Source: Crithidia expoeki (taxonomy: Eukaryota > Euglenozoa > Kinetoplastea > Trypanosomatida > Trypanosomatidae). From it: a stretch of 64,000 bases of DNA. The notes beneath the pieces were generated by a model, which was given only the letters and a program-made list of their open reading frames with translations, did not search any database and was not told the origin of the DNA. The stretch covers positions 2,356,001-2,420,000 of the forward strand of contig OESE01000221.1 of assembly GCA_900240875.1 (NCBI GenBank), written 5' to 3'. The position numbers and the translations under genes are program-made. Of the stretch, positions 1-9,975 are shown piece after piece (positions within the stretch are counted from its first letter, which is position 1; each line of letters begins with the position of its first letter).

Positions 1-1045
1 CAGCATTACTTTGACTTGTATCTAACAGCGCTCGAATCTCTTTCACGACGTCCTGGTACTCCTCCCAGACAGCTTGCAGGATTTCTTGAAGGGAGGGCGA
101 GTTGCCCCAGCCTTCAGCAATCACGCGGAAGACTGGCATGCTGCACAACACTTTCCGCGGGAGCTCCCGCAGGACGGTGTTCAGCAGCAGTCCCAGATAA
201 ATTGTCGACGGGTCTTTGCAGAAGACCAGGCGTGCCGTGCAACCCGAGACGGCGGCGTTCTGTGGGCGGGAGCAACGGTACGGGGCACTTGTCGCCGCGA
301 TGAGGGTGAGGACAGTTTTAATGTCACGGTAGCGCTCACGCAGCTCCGTTACCGGCATACGTGTATCAGTGGGCTCACTGCTGCTGCCCTGAGCGATAGT
401 AGTAGCACCGGTGGTAGTGTTGATCTCGCTCTCTTCTCCAGTGCCCACAGCCTCCGCAGCACACCCTTTCCCCTCGCCATTTCCTAACTGCATCTCGCTG
501 CTGCGTTGCCCTTTTTGATTGAACTCCGTTCCCGCCTCGTCTGCGTCCTCGGAAATCAGCGCCATCAGCGGACGGCCGCTGTTGTTGTCGTATCGCAGCG
601 CGGGCTTCGCCATTACACCCCACCACCGTGTCATCGCTGTCACTCGGTATTCGCTCAGCGCCACAAACGGATTTGTGTCCATCACATGAAACAGTACCGG
701 GTCGTGCAGCATCGCCGACATGATCTTCGGCACCTGTGCAACCGACCACCGCGGGTCGCGCAGCAGACGGGTGTACTGCGAAACGAGCGGGGCAAAACAC
801 ACGGGCGGCAGCACTCGCGCTGCATCGCGCATCTGTGCGTCGCTGCGGTACACCGGCTGGTTCATGTCGTCGTCCGCAATCCCGACCTGCAGAACGCGCC
901 ACTCACGGCCGTTGGCCTCGAAGCGGAGGCCATCGCCGAAGCCGCCAAAGGCTGTGACGTCGCCTTCGAGATTCCACGGCAAGCGGCCATGGCCGGCATC
1001 GGCGCCGAAGGTGTCAAGCAAGTCTGCGAGAATCTGCGGATCCAT
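1..1045 (-). CDS. Conserved-looking hypothetical protein, 3' end outside window
   Basis: An uninterrupted minus-strand frame runs from an ATG at 1045 to the window edge, giving about 348 residues with no stop, so the gene is truncated by the window. An in-frame TAA lies two codons upstream of the ATG, which fixes the start. A pyrimidine tract ending in an AG near 1142-1143 is a plausible trans-splice acceptor. The N-terminus (MDPQILADLLDTFGADAG) is followed by a compact region with LLRDPRWSVAQVPKIMSAML and by an acidic, Gly/Thr-rich linker near residues 185-225. The last visible part is again ordered and hydrophobic. I see no signal peptide or membrane span and do not recognise a domain. It is the last gene of the array visible here, and its function is unknown. 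Confidence 0.8.
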   Translation of the reverse strand, partial: MDPQILADLLDTFGADAGHGRLPWNLEGDVTAFGGFGDGLRFEANGREWRVLQVGIADDDMNQPVYRSDAQMRDAARVLPPVCFAPLVSQYTRLLRDPRWSVAQVPKIMSAMLHDPVLFHVMDTNPFVALSEYRVTAMTRWWGVMAKPALRYDNNSGRPLMALISEDADEAGTEFNQKGQRSSEMQLGNGEGKGCAAEAVGTGEESEINTTTGATTIAQGSSSEPTDTRMPVTELRERYRDIKTVLTLIAATSAPYRCSRPQNAAVSGCTARLVFCKDPSTIYLGLLLNTVLRELPRKVLCSMPVFRVIAEGWGNSPSLQEILQAVWEEYQDVVKEIRALLDTSQSNA

Positions 1046-3763
1046 CGTTTATAGCTATCTGTTCCTTTCGTGTGTGTGTGTGTGTATGTATGATCGTGCC
1101 TGTTTCCTTGGCTCCTCAGCTTCAAACGTCAGCTTGAAGCACTAAAAGCAAATTAAAAGGAAGCTAACTGTTACCGCTGACCGCTGTTCGCAGCGGAGTT
1201 CGATCAAAGAGAGGGAAAAGCAAAAAGGCCTTCTCTTCCCGCTATCCGATCGAACAAGAAGAAGCGCAACAGGCAGCTTAAGAAGGAGTTGAAGTCTTCT
1301 GACGAAAGGGAGGAGTTGCGGTTCTGTATTGTGTAAATTACACCTGTCTGATCAAGGCTACGGGTCGCTGATGGAAACAGGAGAAAACAGCAGCAAAAAA
1401 AAAAGCAAGAAATTGGTGGTGCGTATTCACCACCACAACAACACTGAAGCAATGAAGCTCAACAAGGAAAAAATATATATAAACGAAGCGGCCGATGTCG
1501 TTCACCTTCTGAATTTCAGGAAACAGAAAATACCTGGGTAGAATAAAACGTTCAGAAGCACAATTTTGAACTTGTAAACAGTAGGTTTTAAAACAAAAAC
1601 AGAAATAATAATCTTGTCTGTGATAATGGCTTTATGACTAGAAAGAAAAAGAAAACGCAGCACGTTCCCCGTTCCACAACAAAGCAAAACAGAGCAGCTG
1701 ACAACCGCTGAAGTCTACAAAATGATAAGCTCGCCCAGAGGCAGTTCAGCCAAGAAAACCCTCAACTATAAGTACCGCTCTGATTTAACCAGTTGGCAAG
1801 AGCAAGCACGGAGACAAAGAATCTGATCACCTGAAAAGTAAGAAAATTGGAGTCAGCAGCGCACAAAAAAAAAAAAGAAGTAGCTTCGCCGAATATTCAG
1901 CCGACAGAAGTAGAGTTTCGAAACACCACAAAAAGCCAAAGGGTAGAAATAAAAACGAGAAGGACAGTCAAAAGATGGTCAGTAACAAACGACAAGCAAC
2001 AGTAAGCGCTGTGATGTCTCACTTGGAAGTCAAAAATACTTGAAAATGGAAAATGATGAGAGGAGCGGAACAACAAGCAGACCGACGCAGGTGCTAGTGG
2101 CTTTTTTAGCGTCCACAGCCGATTCTCCGAGATAAAGTGATGGGCACTCCTACGAAGTTGAAGACCTCCCCACCAACAGAAAAAAAAGGAAAATGAAGCT
2201 GTTAAGATCAGCAAACAGGCAAACTCAAAGTGAGACCGCTGTTGAGAAATACAGAGGAATAAAACAGAAGCAGCTGGAAGAAACGCTGCAGCAATCACTA
2301 CGACTTCTAGTTCAAGTCTTTGCTGTGTTGTTGTTCTAATGGCTTCCCACCTCGACGAAACAAAATCGTTTTGTTACTGTTGCTTTGCGTGACCCGTGTG
2401 GGTGAGAGGGAGGGAAAGAACAAGAGGAGAAAAAAATTATAGAAAAGGGTGGATATATAGAGGGAGAGCAAACAAACGAAAACGTGGTGAGGTAAGCAAT
2501 AATCTCTATTGACAACTGGAAACAGAAATAGAAAAACAACCGGTAGGAAAAGAGAAAAACGAAAAGAAACACTGAAAGGGAAAAGAAAACAATAAATTCC
2601 TTTTCCTTCCTGTACGTGTATGCTAACGTACGCACATCGAATGCACAGCCGAAAAGGGCAGATCAACAGTTATTATGCGGAATAATAGAAAAAGCACGTG
2701 AAAGAGAGATAAAGACACGAAATTCAATTTACATTGTGAGTTTTCAATTGCTCAGCAGGTGTCGAGAAGCACAACTGCAATTGACCGCTTTTATCAGCTG
2801 TTACAGACTTGAGTATCAACATGTTACATACCCTAAAGGCGCAATGAACTGTACGTTTGTGAAATGCAGAGAAGCGATAAGCACGACGCGCATCTTAAAA
2901 ACCCTCTGCATGACACAAAAAGTCAACACATACTCTCGATGAAGGGCGAGGTTTCTCTATTCCTTTCTCCAATTACTTAAGTCAACAACACGTGGCTTAA
3001 TCGCGTGCGCACTGGTTCTAGCAAACCAGCAACGGTGGCGTTCTGACTCTTCCTTGTTGCTTTTCGTTCTGTTAGCGATATACATCTATATATATATATA
3101 TATATATATATACGGTAATCAATAACAGGATAAACACTTATGAGTCATACAAAGACAAAAACAGAAACCAGTCTTTGACGGAGGTGTCGCCAAGCGACCA
3201 CATGTAAATAGAAGACCTAAAGTAAAGTAAAGCACAAAAAACTCGTCCTAACGAGATAAAAAGAAAAACCACAAAGAGAGCTACAGAAACCAATTTTGAA
3301 GTAGCTCATCGTGAAAGCGACATCAGCAAGCATAGCCCTTACAAGGCGTAAAACATAACGGCGTGGGAACAAAAAAGTATTTCCCTTTCATTCGACTCTA
3401 GAACTCAGCATCGCCACCCCATTACCAACGCGCTCCACTGCAAACCCAGTCGCTATTCTGACACGTAGCAGTGCATTCGGAACGCATCGCCAAGCGATAA
3501 TAATAATAAATTAGGATTCACCACACACAGTAAAGTAAGAGCTTCGGCGTAGCATCGTCGAGAGAAAAACAGAATTATTTTAGAAATTAATAATAATAAG
3601 AATAACCGTCACCAAATCTACTTATCCCCTCTAAAGTCGCCGCAGACAGAGGCTTGAAGGTACACAACTGTGCAAGCTTACTTGCGTGCAAAGACACGTA
3701 GACCCGCGCGTACACACACATACTTATCACGCTTAATTCCTGCACCCCGTAGGACTCTATCGT
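1046..3763. other. Intergenic region (2.7 kb), no supported gene
   Basis: This is the presumed 3' UTR of the EMC8/9 gene plus the 5' region of the next gene. It is rich in A/G runs on the plus strand. Short minus-strand frames at 1204-1452, 1897-2298 and 2307-2666 encode Phe/Leu/Ser-rich translations of pyrimidine tracts and do not look like proteins. A (TA)13 run lies at 3087-3112. Confidence 0.7.
3087..3112. repeat. (TA)13 microsatellite
   Basis: A perfect TA dinucleotide run in the gap between EMC8/9 and the following gene. Confidence 0.95.
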
Positions 3764-4531
3764 TCACTTGCGCGTCATCAGGGCAGACAGGGATTGCTCC
3801 AGGTAGTTGATCGACGGGTCCTCGACGTGATCATCCAGGTCGGCGATACGGTAGTGCGCGAAGGCATCCAGCGCGTTCGACACCATCTCCAGTACGCCCT
3901 CCTCCGTTACAGCTGCACCAGGGGCCAGTGTGTCGGAGTTCCAGCGACCAAACGTCATCAAGTCCTCCGCAGCAGCTTGAGCTGGCGGCGGGATCGCCTT
4001 CTCCGGGCTGCAACGATCTGCCGTGAGCGACGTAATCGCCAGGCCCATCGGAGGCGAGGTGAGGCACTCATTACTGATGAACCACACAAGCAGCTTCGTC
4101 CCTGACGGGATGCGGGTCTGCAGCGCGTCGAGCATCTTCTTGGTGATGGGCGAAACCCTGTTGTCCATCAGTCGTTCGTTTGCAATGTAGACGCCGAGAA
4201 GCGACTGACCGGTGGTGCGTGCGGCGTACTGCACGTGGGCGTAGGCCACCTCCAGCATCGGGTTTGGTGCTGACATGGGCAGCGTGTGAAAGAGCGGGAC
4301 AGCGTCGGAGACGAAGCAGCTGCTGCTTCCACTGCTGCCGGTCGATCCGCTGTTGTTGGTGTTGCCGCCGCTCTGGGTAATTGCAGCCCCAGCAGTACCA
4401 GTACCAGCATCTTCGCTAAGTCGCTTGCCCACTAGCATCCCCATCACCGGTTGGGTAGGGTACTTGTAGCAGTGGAGGAGGGCCTTGGTGTAAGCCTCTG
4501 GCGAGGCAACAACGATGGCAGAGGAGGACAT
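3764..4531 (-). CDS. EMC8/9: ER membrane protein complex subunit 8/9 (EMC8/9, UPF0172 family)
   Basis: The 255-residue product matches the EMC8/EMC9 family, cytosolic MPN-fold subunits of the ER membrane complex that inserts tail-anchored and multispanning proteins. The N-terminus SSSAIVVASPEAYTKALLHC, then YPTQPVMGMLVG, has the family's opening strand-helix pattern (residues 3-35). The VPLFHTLPMSAPNPMLEVA segment (78-97) is the family's other well conserved stretch. No catalytic JAMM zinc motif is visible, as expected for this pseudo-MPN family. A Gly/Ser/Asn-rich insert at about 41-71 makes it longer than the usual 200 or so residues. The start is supported by a pyrimidine tract and AG at 4543-4542, leaving a leader of about 10 nt. 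Family assignment is by motif recognition. Confidence 0.85.
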   Translation of the reverse strand: MSSSAIVVASPEAYTKALLHCYKYPTQPVMGMLVGKRLSEDAGTGTAGAAITQSGGNTNNSGSTGSSGSSSCFVSDAVPLFHTLPMSAPNPMLEVAYAHVQYAARTTGQSLLGVYIANERLMDNRVSPITKKMLDALQTRIPSGTKLLVWFISNECLTSPPMGLAITSLTADRCSPEKAIPPPAQAAAEDLMTFGRWNSDTLAPGAAVTEEGVLEMVSNALDAFAHYRIADLDDHVEDPSINYLEQSLSALMTRK

Positions 4532-4541
4532 CGGAAGGGGG

Positions 4542-4577
4542 CTGAGTTAGAAAGGGAGAAAAGACAAACGAAACAAT
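4542..4577 (-). other. Predicted spliced-leader acceptor of EMC8/9
   Basis: On the minus strand a pyrimidine-rich tract (TTTTCTCCCTTTCTAACT) ends in an AG at 4543-4542, ten bases before the ATG. This is the usual trypanosomatid trans-splicing arrangement. Confidence 0.6.
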
Positions 4578-5227
4578 GTAATTCACTAACTATAATGAAG
4601 AATTCACAGGGAAGAGAAGAGGAAAAAAAGTGCAGTACGAACTACCACTGAGTTTCAAGAGAGGGGCGGAGGCAAAGAAGCATGCAATTGAGCCGCACGA
4701 AAATGGTTGCAAACACCAAGAGTAGATGTGCACTTCATAAAGTGCTGGGAAACGCTTGAAAGAGAGACATATTAAAGTTGAAGATGACGTCTGACGGCAG
4801 ACGCTAAACAACAATGAAACGGGATTCAATTGCATTTTGCAGCGCCGTTAATATCCAATGTTAAACCTCTCTCGACCAAATTAGAATGAGTGTTACCTAA
4901 ACACCCTAATGCAAAGACCACGAACAAGGAAAACATACTAATATACATCACAGAATACCTGTTATCAGAACATTGTAGGAGGAAAGGCTACACAGTGAAA
5001 GTCTTCTGGAAGCATTTAAGAAGAGGTATCGCGAGCGTTTCACCTATGTCTTATGATAAACTACCCCTATTTTCAATCTGTCAAATCGCGTTGCTTGCAT
5101 AGCACTGATGTACTCGTTCCCTCATACGCCTACGTACTTTCCCAATTAACAACGACAAACAGAAAAGTCAGAGGGCACATCACTGTGCGTTGTCGGTCTT
5201 GATCGCTGTCGTGACACTTCCTACCTT
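4578..5227. other. Intergenic region, no supported gene
   Basis: AT-rich spacer, presumably the 3' UTR of the LRR gene and the 5' flank of EMC8/9. Short frames on both strands have no protein-like composition. Confidence 0.65.
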
Positions 5228-7642
5228 CTACAGCAGTCCCGCATTGTGCAACCGCGCACGGTCCAGCACATCTGACTTCCCCGTCGTAAACAGTGTGTGT
5301 GCACCCGCCAGATTGAAATCCTGCCCTGTCAGCGTTACGAAGTCCACCTGACGCAACGGAGCCACGCGCGTCGGGTTGCCCAACAACAGCCCCAGCAATT
5401 TCTTCCAGTATGATGACTCACCGGACGTGCTCGTAGGGCCCTCACGGGCTCCGAAGTGCCTCACCGCACAGCCTTTCCCACTCACGGAAGTGGTCCCTGT
5501 GGTTGTTGTCATCGCGACAAGCCGTGGAACCTCCCTCTCCTCCGCGATTGGATTGCCGTGCAAGGTGAGAAACATCAAGTACGGCAGCGGCGCGATTTGG
5601 TGCTCCACAACACGCCAGTCCGCAATAGCGTTGTCGTGCAGCTTCAAATTCTGCAGCGGAAGCAGTCGCAGGTCCGGCAGAGTGGCGATGTTGTTCTGGC
5701 TAAGGTCGAGTGTGTGTAACGTCAGGAGGCTGTTCGCAATCAGGCGGCGTAGCACGGGGACAAGCTGGTCCATCTTCGAGTGCAAGTGGCACCCCGACAC
5801 CCGCACACACGAAGCGTCGTAGCGCAGCCCGCGCACGGCACCCGTGGTGCTGCCCTTTACACCGTTCGCCCCAGCACTCCCCGTGTCACCTTTCTTCTTC
5901 CCATTCCCCGGCTCATCAGACGGGCCGTTGCCCAGGTCCCATTCATCCCCACCCTTCCCGTCCCCGTTTCCGCTGTCGCCACCGGCGCCATGTTGCAGCA
6001 GTGAAAAGCGGCGGCGGTTGTCGTCGAACTCGTACGCCTCTTCCTCGCCGCGTTTATTCTTTGCTTTGATCAACGTGCGGGCCGCCCCTGCTTGCACTGC
6101 TGCCGTCGATCCCGGGTCGTTGTTTTGGTTGAGAAACACACCCTGCGCCAGCCGTGGGTCTGCTGCAGCCCGTGGTTGCCTGCTGACGTGCAGTTGGCCC
6201 GACACTGGTGTCAGTCGCAGCAACGCCGACGGCTCCGGCGCCTCCAGGAAGGAGTAGTCCAGCAATGTCCACGACGTGTTCAGTGCGTTCAAACGAGAGG
6301 TGGACACCCCGTAGAACGCTTCCACTGCCTTGTACGCCTGCTCCGTTTGCACGGCTGCAAGGTTCTGCATCTTTCCCCTGAGTGGCGATGACAGACCACC
6401 GGTGATGTTCTTCCGATCACATAGTCGCTGCTGCTGATGCTGACTCCACGAGGCTGGCGGAGCAGCTCGCGCGATCACCTCTGACACCGGCAGCATCGCC
6501 CGTTGGATCGTGACGATGAGGCCGTCGTCAAAGTAGATTTTGTCCTTGAAGAGGAGGTAGTCGCGGCCCCACACTACTGTGATGCAACTCAGAGGCTGAT
6601 TGCGCTCCGTGAACTGCGTGCCGAGCTGCTCGTATTGCTCCTGCACGGAAGTCGGCGGCGGCGGCAGCGGCAGCACCTCATCCTCTTGAAGAATATCCTT
6701 ACGCAGCTGCACATCGAGCTCGATCGGGGCAATGTTTGTGATGTCTTTTCCTGTGCTAATCCAGTGTAAGAGCTCAAAAAAGCGGAACGACACGAGCAGA
6801 CGCCCTTCGGCGATGTCGACGACATCTTCGTACGACAGGGTGGCGCCGTCGTCACTGGGGATGTTCTGTTCTACTGCAGCTGCAGCAGCTGCCGTAAATG
6901 ACGCCTGAACAGGGGTAGAGCCGGCGCGACCAGGCACGGTAGGGGAGCGCTGCGGGGCTCCAGTGCCGCCGCTTCCGCTTTGCTGCTGTTGCTGCGCCTG
7001 CTGCTGCCGAAACCACCAGACACCGAGGGGCACACGCGCCGCGCCGCTGCTGCCACCAATGCAACCACCAACAGCGCTCTTCTTTGCAGTGGTAGACTTC
7101 GAGGGAAGGTGGCGACTGCGTGCTGCCGCTGCGTCAGCTGACTCGGCGCTCCTCGCAATATCGACTTGGTCACCACCTGTCTGTGCGGCAAAGCCATTAC
7201 CACCCGCAGCAGCAGCAGCAGACGTCGACTGTTCGCTTCCAGTGATGTTCCCGGCACCTTCTGTTGACCCGCCGTGCTGGCCCTCCCGTCGCTTACGAAA
7301 TGCCTCGTAACGCTTCTGTTGCCGCGCCCGCTGCTTCTCCTGCTCTAGCAGCAACTCCTTCGCTCGACGCTTTGACTTGTTACTACTGGTGTTGCCGCTC
7401 TTGTTTGAGCTGCCTGTTGCAGTAGCAAATTTCGCCGATCCGTGCTGCCGCTGGTGTTGCTGCGACATCTGCACCCATTGCTGTACCGCCTGAACATTGC
7501 TGTCGGTGCTAGTCGTCGGGTAAGGGAAGTGTGTCACGAGGAGAACGTCAGGCGAGAGCAAATCGTAGTAGCCGTTGATGTCCTGGCGGGTGATGGCTTC
7601 AATCACAACCCGCCGGCTGTACTCCATTTGCTCGTATTCCAT
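5228..7642 (-). CDS. Leucine-rich-repeat protein (LRRC51-like C-terminus)
   Basis: The 804-residue protein has leucine-rich repeats confined to the C-terminal part (about 642-700): LHTLDLSQNNIATLPDL, LQNLKLHDNAIADW and LPYLMFLTLHGNPIAEE. A trailing LRQVDFVTLT segment follows, resembling the cap after the repeats in LRRC51-type axonemal or ciliary proteins. The remainder is largely low complexity: a Lys/Arg/Gln-rich stretch near 85-120, Gln runs near 210-222, and Gly/Asp-rich linkers near 540-600. Two more ordered blocks are present (about 1-45 and 265-410, with VVDIAEGRLLVSFRFFELLHW). No membrane span is seen. The start is the first ATG of the frame, but no clean acceptor AG lies between the nearest pyrimidine tract and this ATG, so a slightly different start is possible. 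A flagellar role is inference only. Confidence 0.8.
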   Translation of the reverse strand: MEYEQMEYSRRVVIEAITRQDINGYYDLLSPDVLLVTHFPYPTTSTDSNVQAVQQWVQMSQQHQRQHGSAKFATATGSSNKSGNTSSNKSKRRAKELLLEQEKQRARQQKRYEAFRKRREGQHGGSTEGAGNITGSEQSTSAAAAAGGNGFAAQTGGDQVDIARSAESADAAAARSRHLPSKSTTAKKSAVGGCIGGSSGAARVPLGVWWFRQQQAQQQQQSGSGGTGAPQRSPTVPGRAGSTPVQASFTAAAAAAVEQNIPSDDGATLSYEDVVDIAEGRLLVSFRFFELLHWISTGKDITNIAPIELDVQLRKDILQEDEVLPLPPPPTSVQEQYEQLGTQFTERNQPLSCITVVWGRDYLLFKDKIYFDDGLIVTIQRAMLPVSEVIARAAPPASWSQHQQQRLCDRKNITGGLSSPLRGKMQNLAAVQTEQAYKAVEAFYGVSTSRLNALNTSWTLLDYSFLEAPEPSALLRLTPVSGQLHVSRQPRAAADPRLAQGVFLNQNNDPGSTAAVQAGAARTLIKAKNKRGEEEAYEFDDNRRRFSLLQHGAGGDSGNGDGKGGDEWDLGNGPSDEPGNGKKKGDTGSAGANGVKGSTTGAVRGLRYDASCVRVSGCHLHSKMDQLVPVLRRLIANSLLTLHTLDLSQNNIATLPDLRLLPLQNLKLHDNAIADWRVVEHQIAPLPYLMFLTLHGNPIAEEREVPRLVAMTTTTGTTSVSGKGCAVRHFGAREGPTSTSGESSYWKKLLGLLLGNPTRVAPLRQVDFVTLTGQDFNLAGAHTLFTTGKSDVLDRARLHNAGLL

Positions 7643-7724
7643 GTTTTAGTGGATGCGGCGCAGGGAACAGGCAAAAGCGGTGAGCGAGAAGGGAAGAAAG
7701 GGAGAGGAATTGACTTCCTCTGAG

Positions 7725-7753
7725 GTGTGTGTGTGTATATATATATATATATT
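7725..7753. repeat. Compound (TG)n(TA)n microsatellite
   Basis: A TG run followed directly by a TA run, just upstream of the LRR gene on the minus strand. Confidence 0.9.
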
Positions 7754-8040
7754 TGGGGGGTGAGGTTAGACAACAACCTCTTCTTCACCTGTATGCAAAT
7801 TCGACACTGAAAGAGTCTTCGACCAATGCCGCTGAGAAAGAGCGGGAAATGTGGAGGTTTAGTTAAATAGGGAAGGCAAGGGTGATGTCGGGGACTGAGG
7901 ACAGCGCATTGGATTGCAACAACATCCGCATTGGCGTTTCACTCGGTGGTAGGAGAAGCACGAAAACTCTTCACTATAGCCGTAACGACCCATTAACGAA
8001 GCCGCGAACAGGAGCCACCCGCGGCCCCAATGACCCTGTA

Positions 8041-8064
8041 CCCAAAGACAAAGTGGTCTTTGGG
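8041..8064. other. Perfect 9-bp inverted repeat, 6-nt loop
   Basis: CCCAAAGAC (8041-8049) and GTCTTTGGG (8056-8064) are exact reverse complements around the loop AAAGTG. It lies about 530 nt downstream of the PFR-family stop codon, hence probably in that 3' UTR. Confidence 0.7.
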
Positions 8065-8089
8065 CGCCGCGTTTGAGAAGTTAAAATAA

Positions 8090-8140
8090 ACACACACACA
8101 CACTGACACACACACACATATATATATATATGAGTGTGTG
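8090..8140. repeat. Compound (CA)n(TA)n(GT)n microsatellite
   Basis: An interrupted CA run, then a TA run, then GT repeats, in the intergenic spacer. Confidence 0.9.
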
Positions 8141-8589
8141 TTTGCTATGAAACAGAAAGAAAAATGGTGTTGTTTGTTTTTGTTGACGTTGTTGTTTTGT
8201 GGGTGCGTGCGTGTGTGTGGCACGTACACGCCACAGTTCAAATACAAGACAAAGGCACTCAAAGGAAACAAGCATGGCAGCAACATATCACAGATAGATG
8301 TACAACACTAAAAATTAGGAAGCAATCGTACATGGAGAAGATCGTGCCGCACATCAAACAAAAAAAAAAGGAGGTTGTAGGGCAAAAGAGAGATTACTCC
8401 TCGCAATTCAACTTTCATTCCTACAATGTCATCCGGCCCATGTGTGGAGGAAAGGAAAAGAGAGCATTACTGGACATCGAAAGCCCCTGCCAGGAATAGA
8501 AAAAGTGTATTCAGCTTCGTACATTAACTCAAAAGTGAAACAAGAACAGTTAGTTAAAGCACTCCGTGCAACGCATCATTGCGCAGTGC

Positions 8590-9975
8590 CTAATTCAGAC
8601 CCAGCAGCTCACGGATCGCGTTGGCGTTCTGGTACTTCATCTCCATGGCACGCAGCTCCTCACGGCTGCGCCGCAACCCGGTCAATTTTCCTTCCAGTTC
8701 CCGCAGCTCCCGCTCCGTCAGCTGTTCCTGCTTGTGCAGATAATTCTCCTCATGTTCGAGCCCAATGCAGCGCGCCGCGACAAACGGGTGCGCCATCGTC
8801 GCAGCAGCCGCTGCGGTGTCAACTACGGCGGTGAGGGCAGTGCTGGTGTTGTTGGTATTTGGTGCGGCGGCAGCTACAACGGCAGAATCGGATATCCCCA
8901 CCGGTGCCGGCAACTTGACAGCAGTGCTCTTTTGTGCATCGACCTGCGTATCTGCAGAATAAACTGTACCATTTTCCGGAAGCTGAAGAGCACCCTGCGA
9001 TGCTGCAACAGAATTCTCAGCAGGTCCTTCACCCTCCCCATTTGCATCGCTATGTTCATTGTTGGGGTTGCCGCTGCTGTCATAATCATCCTCTCCCTTG
9101 CCACCAGCCTGCGCCTGGGCGTGGCGCACAAGCACGCGTTGCAGCACCGGATCGACCTCCGCCCTTCGCTCCGCTTCCATAGTATCGATGTAATTTAAAT
9201 AAGTTTGTACTTCGTCCAGCTCACGCGTGGCGTGTGCAAGGCGCTGCGCGTGTGACGTCGCATCTGGATCGAGGGTGTCGTCTGCGCGCTCGTGGTTCAG
9301 TTGAGCGCTGCGCTGCAGCAGCCGCATGCGGTCCGCCTGTGTCCGCCGCTTCGCCCGTGCCTCCTCAGCCACATAGATAAACTGTTCATAAAACGCCACG
9401 TAACTCTCTGCCTCCCGCTGGGCCAGATCTTCGTGGGCGTCCTCCACAGAGCTCACATGCTTCAGCAGGCGTGGCACACACGCTTCGACGTACTTGGAAT
9501 AAATGCTGCCAATTTCTTCCCACCGTGCCAGCACCTCCTCGCATTGCCGCAGCTGCTCGTGGTGCGTCGACTGCGCCTTTAGCAACGCCTCCGCCTGCGC
9601 CGTTGCCTTGGCGCGCTGCTCTCTCCGCGACAAGCATTGCTGCACGTAGCGGGCACGTTCCCGAGTCTTGTCTTGAATCTGCTCCAGCAGTCCCAACACC
9701 GACTGCCATAAAGTACGGGACTCGCCGTCCATCGCGCTCAGCTGCTCGCGTATCTGTGCCGCTACCGCCTTCTCCGTTGCCCGCGCATCAGCCAGTGCCT
9801 TCTCACTTGACGCAATCGCGTTGGCCGTCGCAGTGATGTCATGATGCACGCTCGGCAGCGCCGTCTGTGCATAGGCTCGCACCGCCTGTGCCGCCTCTCG
9901 AGCGTCGTCGATTAAATCCACGACATTCCGGCGAAAGTCCTGCACGTCGTCGGTGTGCATCTCGATCTGTGCCAT
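8590..9975 (-). CDS. Paraflagellar-rod family protein, C-terminal part (downstream of a frameshift)
   Basis: This frame of 461 codons from the first ATG is the C-terminal half of one gene with 9912-11081. It is almost entirely alpha-helical coiled coil. The block YVAFYEQFIYVAEEARAKRR, then ADDTLDPDATSHAQRLAHATREL (about residues 185-260 of this frame), aligns by eye with the C-terminal coiled-coil domain of the kinetoplastid PFR proteins PFR1/PFR2, including the landmark corresponding to ETFDPNAKKHSDAKKDL. PFR proteins build the lattice alongside the flagellar axoneme. An acidic, low-complexity stretch follows near 295-380. The final 60 residues are again coiled coil (TERELRELEGKLTGLRRSRE). 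The ATG at 9975 is probably internal to the real protein, because coding similarity continues upstream across the frameshift. Family membership is likely; the exact orthologue is not established. Confidence 0.75.
   Translation of the reverse strand: MAQIEMHTDDVQDFRRNVVDLIDDAREAAQAVRAYAQTALPSVHHDITATANAIASSEKALADARATEKAVAAQIREQLSAMDGESRTLWQSVLGLLEQIQDKTRERARYVQQCLSRREQRAKATAQAEALLKAQSTHHEQLRQCEEVLARWEEIGSIYSKYVEACVPRLLKHVSSVEDAHEDLAQREAESYVAFYEQFIYVAEEARAKRRTQADRMRLLQRSAQLNHERADDTLDPDATSHAQRLAHATRELDEVQTYLNYIDTMEAERRAEVDPVLQRVLVRHAQAQAGGKGEDDYDSSGNPNNEHSDANGEGEGPAENSVAASQGALQLPENGTVYSADTQVDAQKSTAVKLPAPVGISDSAVVAAAAPNTNNTSTALTAVVDTAAAAATMAHPFVAARCIGLEHEENYLHKQEQLTERELRELEGKLTGLRRSREELRAMEMKYQNANAIRELLGLN

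Larger units (their letters stand above)
7643..8589. other. Intergenic region with microsatellites and a perfect hairpin
   Basis: Spacer between the PFR-family gene and the LRR gene. It holds TG/TA runs at 7725-7753 and CA/TA runs at 8090-8140. A 9-bp perfect stem-loop lies at 8041-8064. No protein-like frame is present. Confidence 0.65.

Noticed and set aside
1897-2666. Minus-strand frames of 133 and 119 codons in the 2.7-kb gap
   Set aside because: Phe/Leu/Ser/Cys-rich translations of pyrimidine tracts, with no domain pattern.
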